Assembly: GCA_964454015.1 (NCBI GenBank)
Contig: CAYVQF010000014.1
Coordinates: 1 to 64,000 of the forward strand
Source: CAYVQF01 sp964454015
GTDB taxonomy: Bacteria > Myxococcota_A > Bradymonadia > UBA4248
Length of the DNA: 64,000 bases
Direction of reading: 5' to 3'
The position numbers and the translations under genes were made by a program. Positions 62,783-64,000 of this stretch are shown one piece after another. The notes beneath the pieces are model-generated. The model made no database searches. It had not been told where the DNA came from and saw nothing but the letters and a program-made list of their open reading frames with translations. Position 1 is the first letter of the stretch. Each line of letters starts with the position of its first letter.

Positions 62783-64000
62783 TCAATCGATGTCCACGTC
62801 GTCGATGCCGAGCTTCTGGGCCTGTTTGATGAGCGCCTCGATTTTGGTGCGGGTGTCGCCCTGCACCGAGGTGGCCAGCTTGGAGAGCAGGGCCGAGAGG
62901 GAGAGCTTCTGGATGGAGTCCGTTGAGAAGGCGGGGCGCGTCAGGATGCTCTTGAGGTCCTCGGCGAGGTTCTGGCTGCCGTCCAGGTAGGGGCGGAGCA
63001 AGGTCTGGGTGGTCTCGCTCTGATCGATGAATGCGTCCGCCGACTGTCCCAGGGAGATGGCTTTGACAAAGCGATCGAAGAAGGCGCCATCGCCTCCGAC
63101 GATGTTGATCTTCGAGGTGGCGAAGGCCTGAGACAGCACCTGAGCCTGGGCGCTCGCGATGTCCTTGCGGGCGTGGATACCCTCCAGCGCCACTTCGCGG
63201 TCTTTGTCGAGGCGGAGGCGGAACTCTTCGTGCTCGCGCCCGACGCCGTCGAGGGCCTTCATGGCGTTGGCCTTCTCGGCGAGTCCCGTGGCTTCGGCCA
63301 AGAGCTTCTCCTTGACGGCCAAGGCTTCGGCGCGGGCTTCCTTCTCGATGGCGGCGGCGTTGGCCTCGCGAACGGTCGCTTTGGCGAGTCCTATCTGCTC
63401 TTCACCGGCTGCGGCGGCGACGTGCTTCTCGCGAATGACTTTGGCCTCGGCCAGTCCGAGGCGTTCGATGGACTCTGCTTCGGCGTTCTTGACGGTGACG
63501 CGCGCCAGACCTTGCTTCTGTTCGCCTTCAGCGACGGCCTCCATGCGCAGCAGGGTGACTTTGGCGTCAGCTTGGCCCTGCTTCTCGATGGCGACGGCTT
63601 CGGCCTCCTTGACGCGGGCATCGGCCAGACCCTCGGCGGCGTGTTCCGCTTGGATGCCATCGGCCATGCGTATCTTGGCCTGGGCTTGTTTTTCTGCAAC
63701 TTCGCGGTCGGCTTCGGCCATGAGCAAGCGCTCGCGGGCGGCAAACTTCGCGGCCTCTTCACGGGCTTCTGCCGCTTTGAGTTCCTTGACCAGGTGCTGC
63801 TGGGCTTCACCCTCGGCGCCGATGATCAAGGCCTCGCGGTTTCGCTTGGCATCGGCGATGAGGCGCAGATCCTTGATGGCCTCCTCGCGCTCAGCGACGG
63901 TGTGATCGACGTGGATACGGGCGGCGACGACATCGGCGATCTCTTTCTTTTCGATTTCGACGGCCTTCTCTTTGGTGATTTCCCGGAGCTGGACCTCGTG
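62783..64000 (-). CDS. Flotillin-like protein, C-terminal part (runs off the window)
   Basis: An open frame of 405 codons to the window edge, so the 5' end and any SPFH/band-7 domain are missing. The visible part is long, charged and Ala/Glu/Lys-rich coiled coil (about 340 residues) made of repeats such as EKQGQADAKV, ERLGLAEAKV and EQIGLAKATV. Then comes SKINIVGGDGAFFDRFVKAI, a typical near-C-terminal motif of flotillins, and a short helical tail ending GIDDVDID. Flotillins organise membrane microdomains. The EARAEALAVKEKLLAEATG-type repeats match the flotillin C-terminal domain. The gene is reported here as partial. Confidence 0.72.
   Translation of the reverse strand, partial: HEVQLREITKEKAVEIEKKEIADVVAARIHVDHTVAEREEAIKDLRLIADAKRNREALIIGAEGEAQQHLVKELKAAEAREEAAKFAARERLLMAEADREVAEKQAQAKIRMADGIQAEHAAEGLADARVKEAEAVAIEKQGQADAKVTLLRMEAVAEGEQKQGLARVTVKNAEAESIERLGLAEAKVIREKHVAAAAGEEQIGLAKATVREANAAAIEKEARAEALAVKEKLLAEATGLAEKANAMKALDGVGREHEEFRLRLDKDREVALEGIHARKDIASAQAQVLSQAFATSKINIVGGDGAFFDRFVKAISLGQSADAFIDQSETTQTLLRPYLDGSQNLAEDLKSILTRPAFSTDSIQKLSLSALLSKLATSVQGDTRTKIEALIKQAQKLGIDDVDID

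Overview
The window is a high-GC, gene-dense chromosomal segment of a Gram-negative bacterium that looks like a member of the Myxococcota/Bradymonadota (former Deltaproteobacteria) group. Pointers are three eukaryote-type Ser/Thr kinase genes, a kinase-like/PP2C fusion, many secreted proteins and lipoproteins with thrombospondin type 3 (TSP3) calcium repeats, a MopE-like metal-binding protein and one MYXO-CTERM-like C-terminus. The taxonomic call is an inference from gene content. I see no rRNA, tRNA, CRISPR array, insertion sequence or phage gene. A 100-base run of N at 6567-6666 is a scaffold gap inside a coding tandem repeat.

Layout. 1-7.0 kb: a PEGA-type receptor kinase (+) faces a tightly coupled minus-strand operon: zinc-ribbon/Pro-rich membrane protein, zinc-ribbon receptor kinase, exported unknown, Lgt-like enzyme. 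7.0-11.0 kb (-): an MBL-fold hydrolase with a good promoter, a TPR protein and a lipoprotein. 11.3-21.6 kb (+): a Bat (aerotolerance-type) operon, moxR, DUF58, DUF4381-like lipoprotein, batA, batB, batC-like and a batD-batE fusion. 21.7-24.2 kb (+): mreBCD. 24.3-33.7 kb: a small acidic lipoprotein (+), then on the minus strand a HEAT-like exported protein, a TSP3-OmpA outer-membrane protein, an M49-like metallopeptidase lipoprotein and the kinase-like/PP2C fusion.

34.1-43.8 kb (+) is the most distinctive part: six consecutive genes for exported proteins, the last five so closely spaced or overlapping that they must be one transcript. They encode two VWA/TSP3 lipoproteins that share an unrecognised C-terminal domain, a protein with four PPC-like EPN repeats, a possible beta-propeller lipoprotein and a small exported protein. 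I propose this as a candidate undescribed calcium-dependent surface system. The same PPC-like domain forms the outer part of the 4.0-6.1 kb kinase, which could link the two.

43.8-47 kb (+): fmt, rsmB, rpe housekeeping operon. 46.9-54.5 kb: a large lipoprotein (-), a small exported protein (+), an unusual methyltransferase fused to PqqD/RRE-like N-terminal segments (+), then mlaD-like (with a possible C-terminal beta-barrel) and mlaE (-) without an mlaF. 54.7-61.2 kb (-): MopE-like lipoprotein, folD, gcvT, gcvH, gcvPA and a signal-peptidase-I-like protein that lacks the catalytic Ser and Lys; gcvPB is not in the window. 61.3-64 kb: miaB (+) and the 3' part of a flotillin-like gene (-) running off the end.

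All family calls rest on motif recognition by eye, without database searches. Start sites were chosen from Shine-Dalgarno spacing, signal peptides and gene overlaps.
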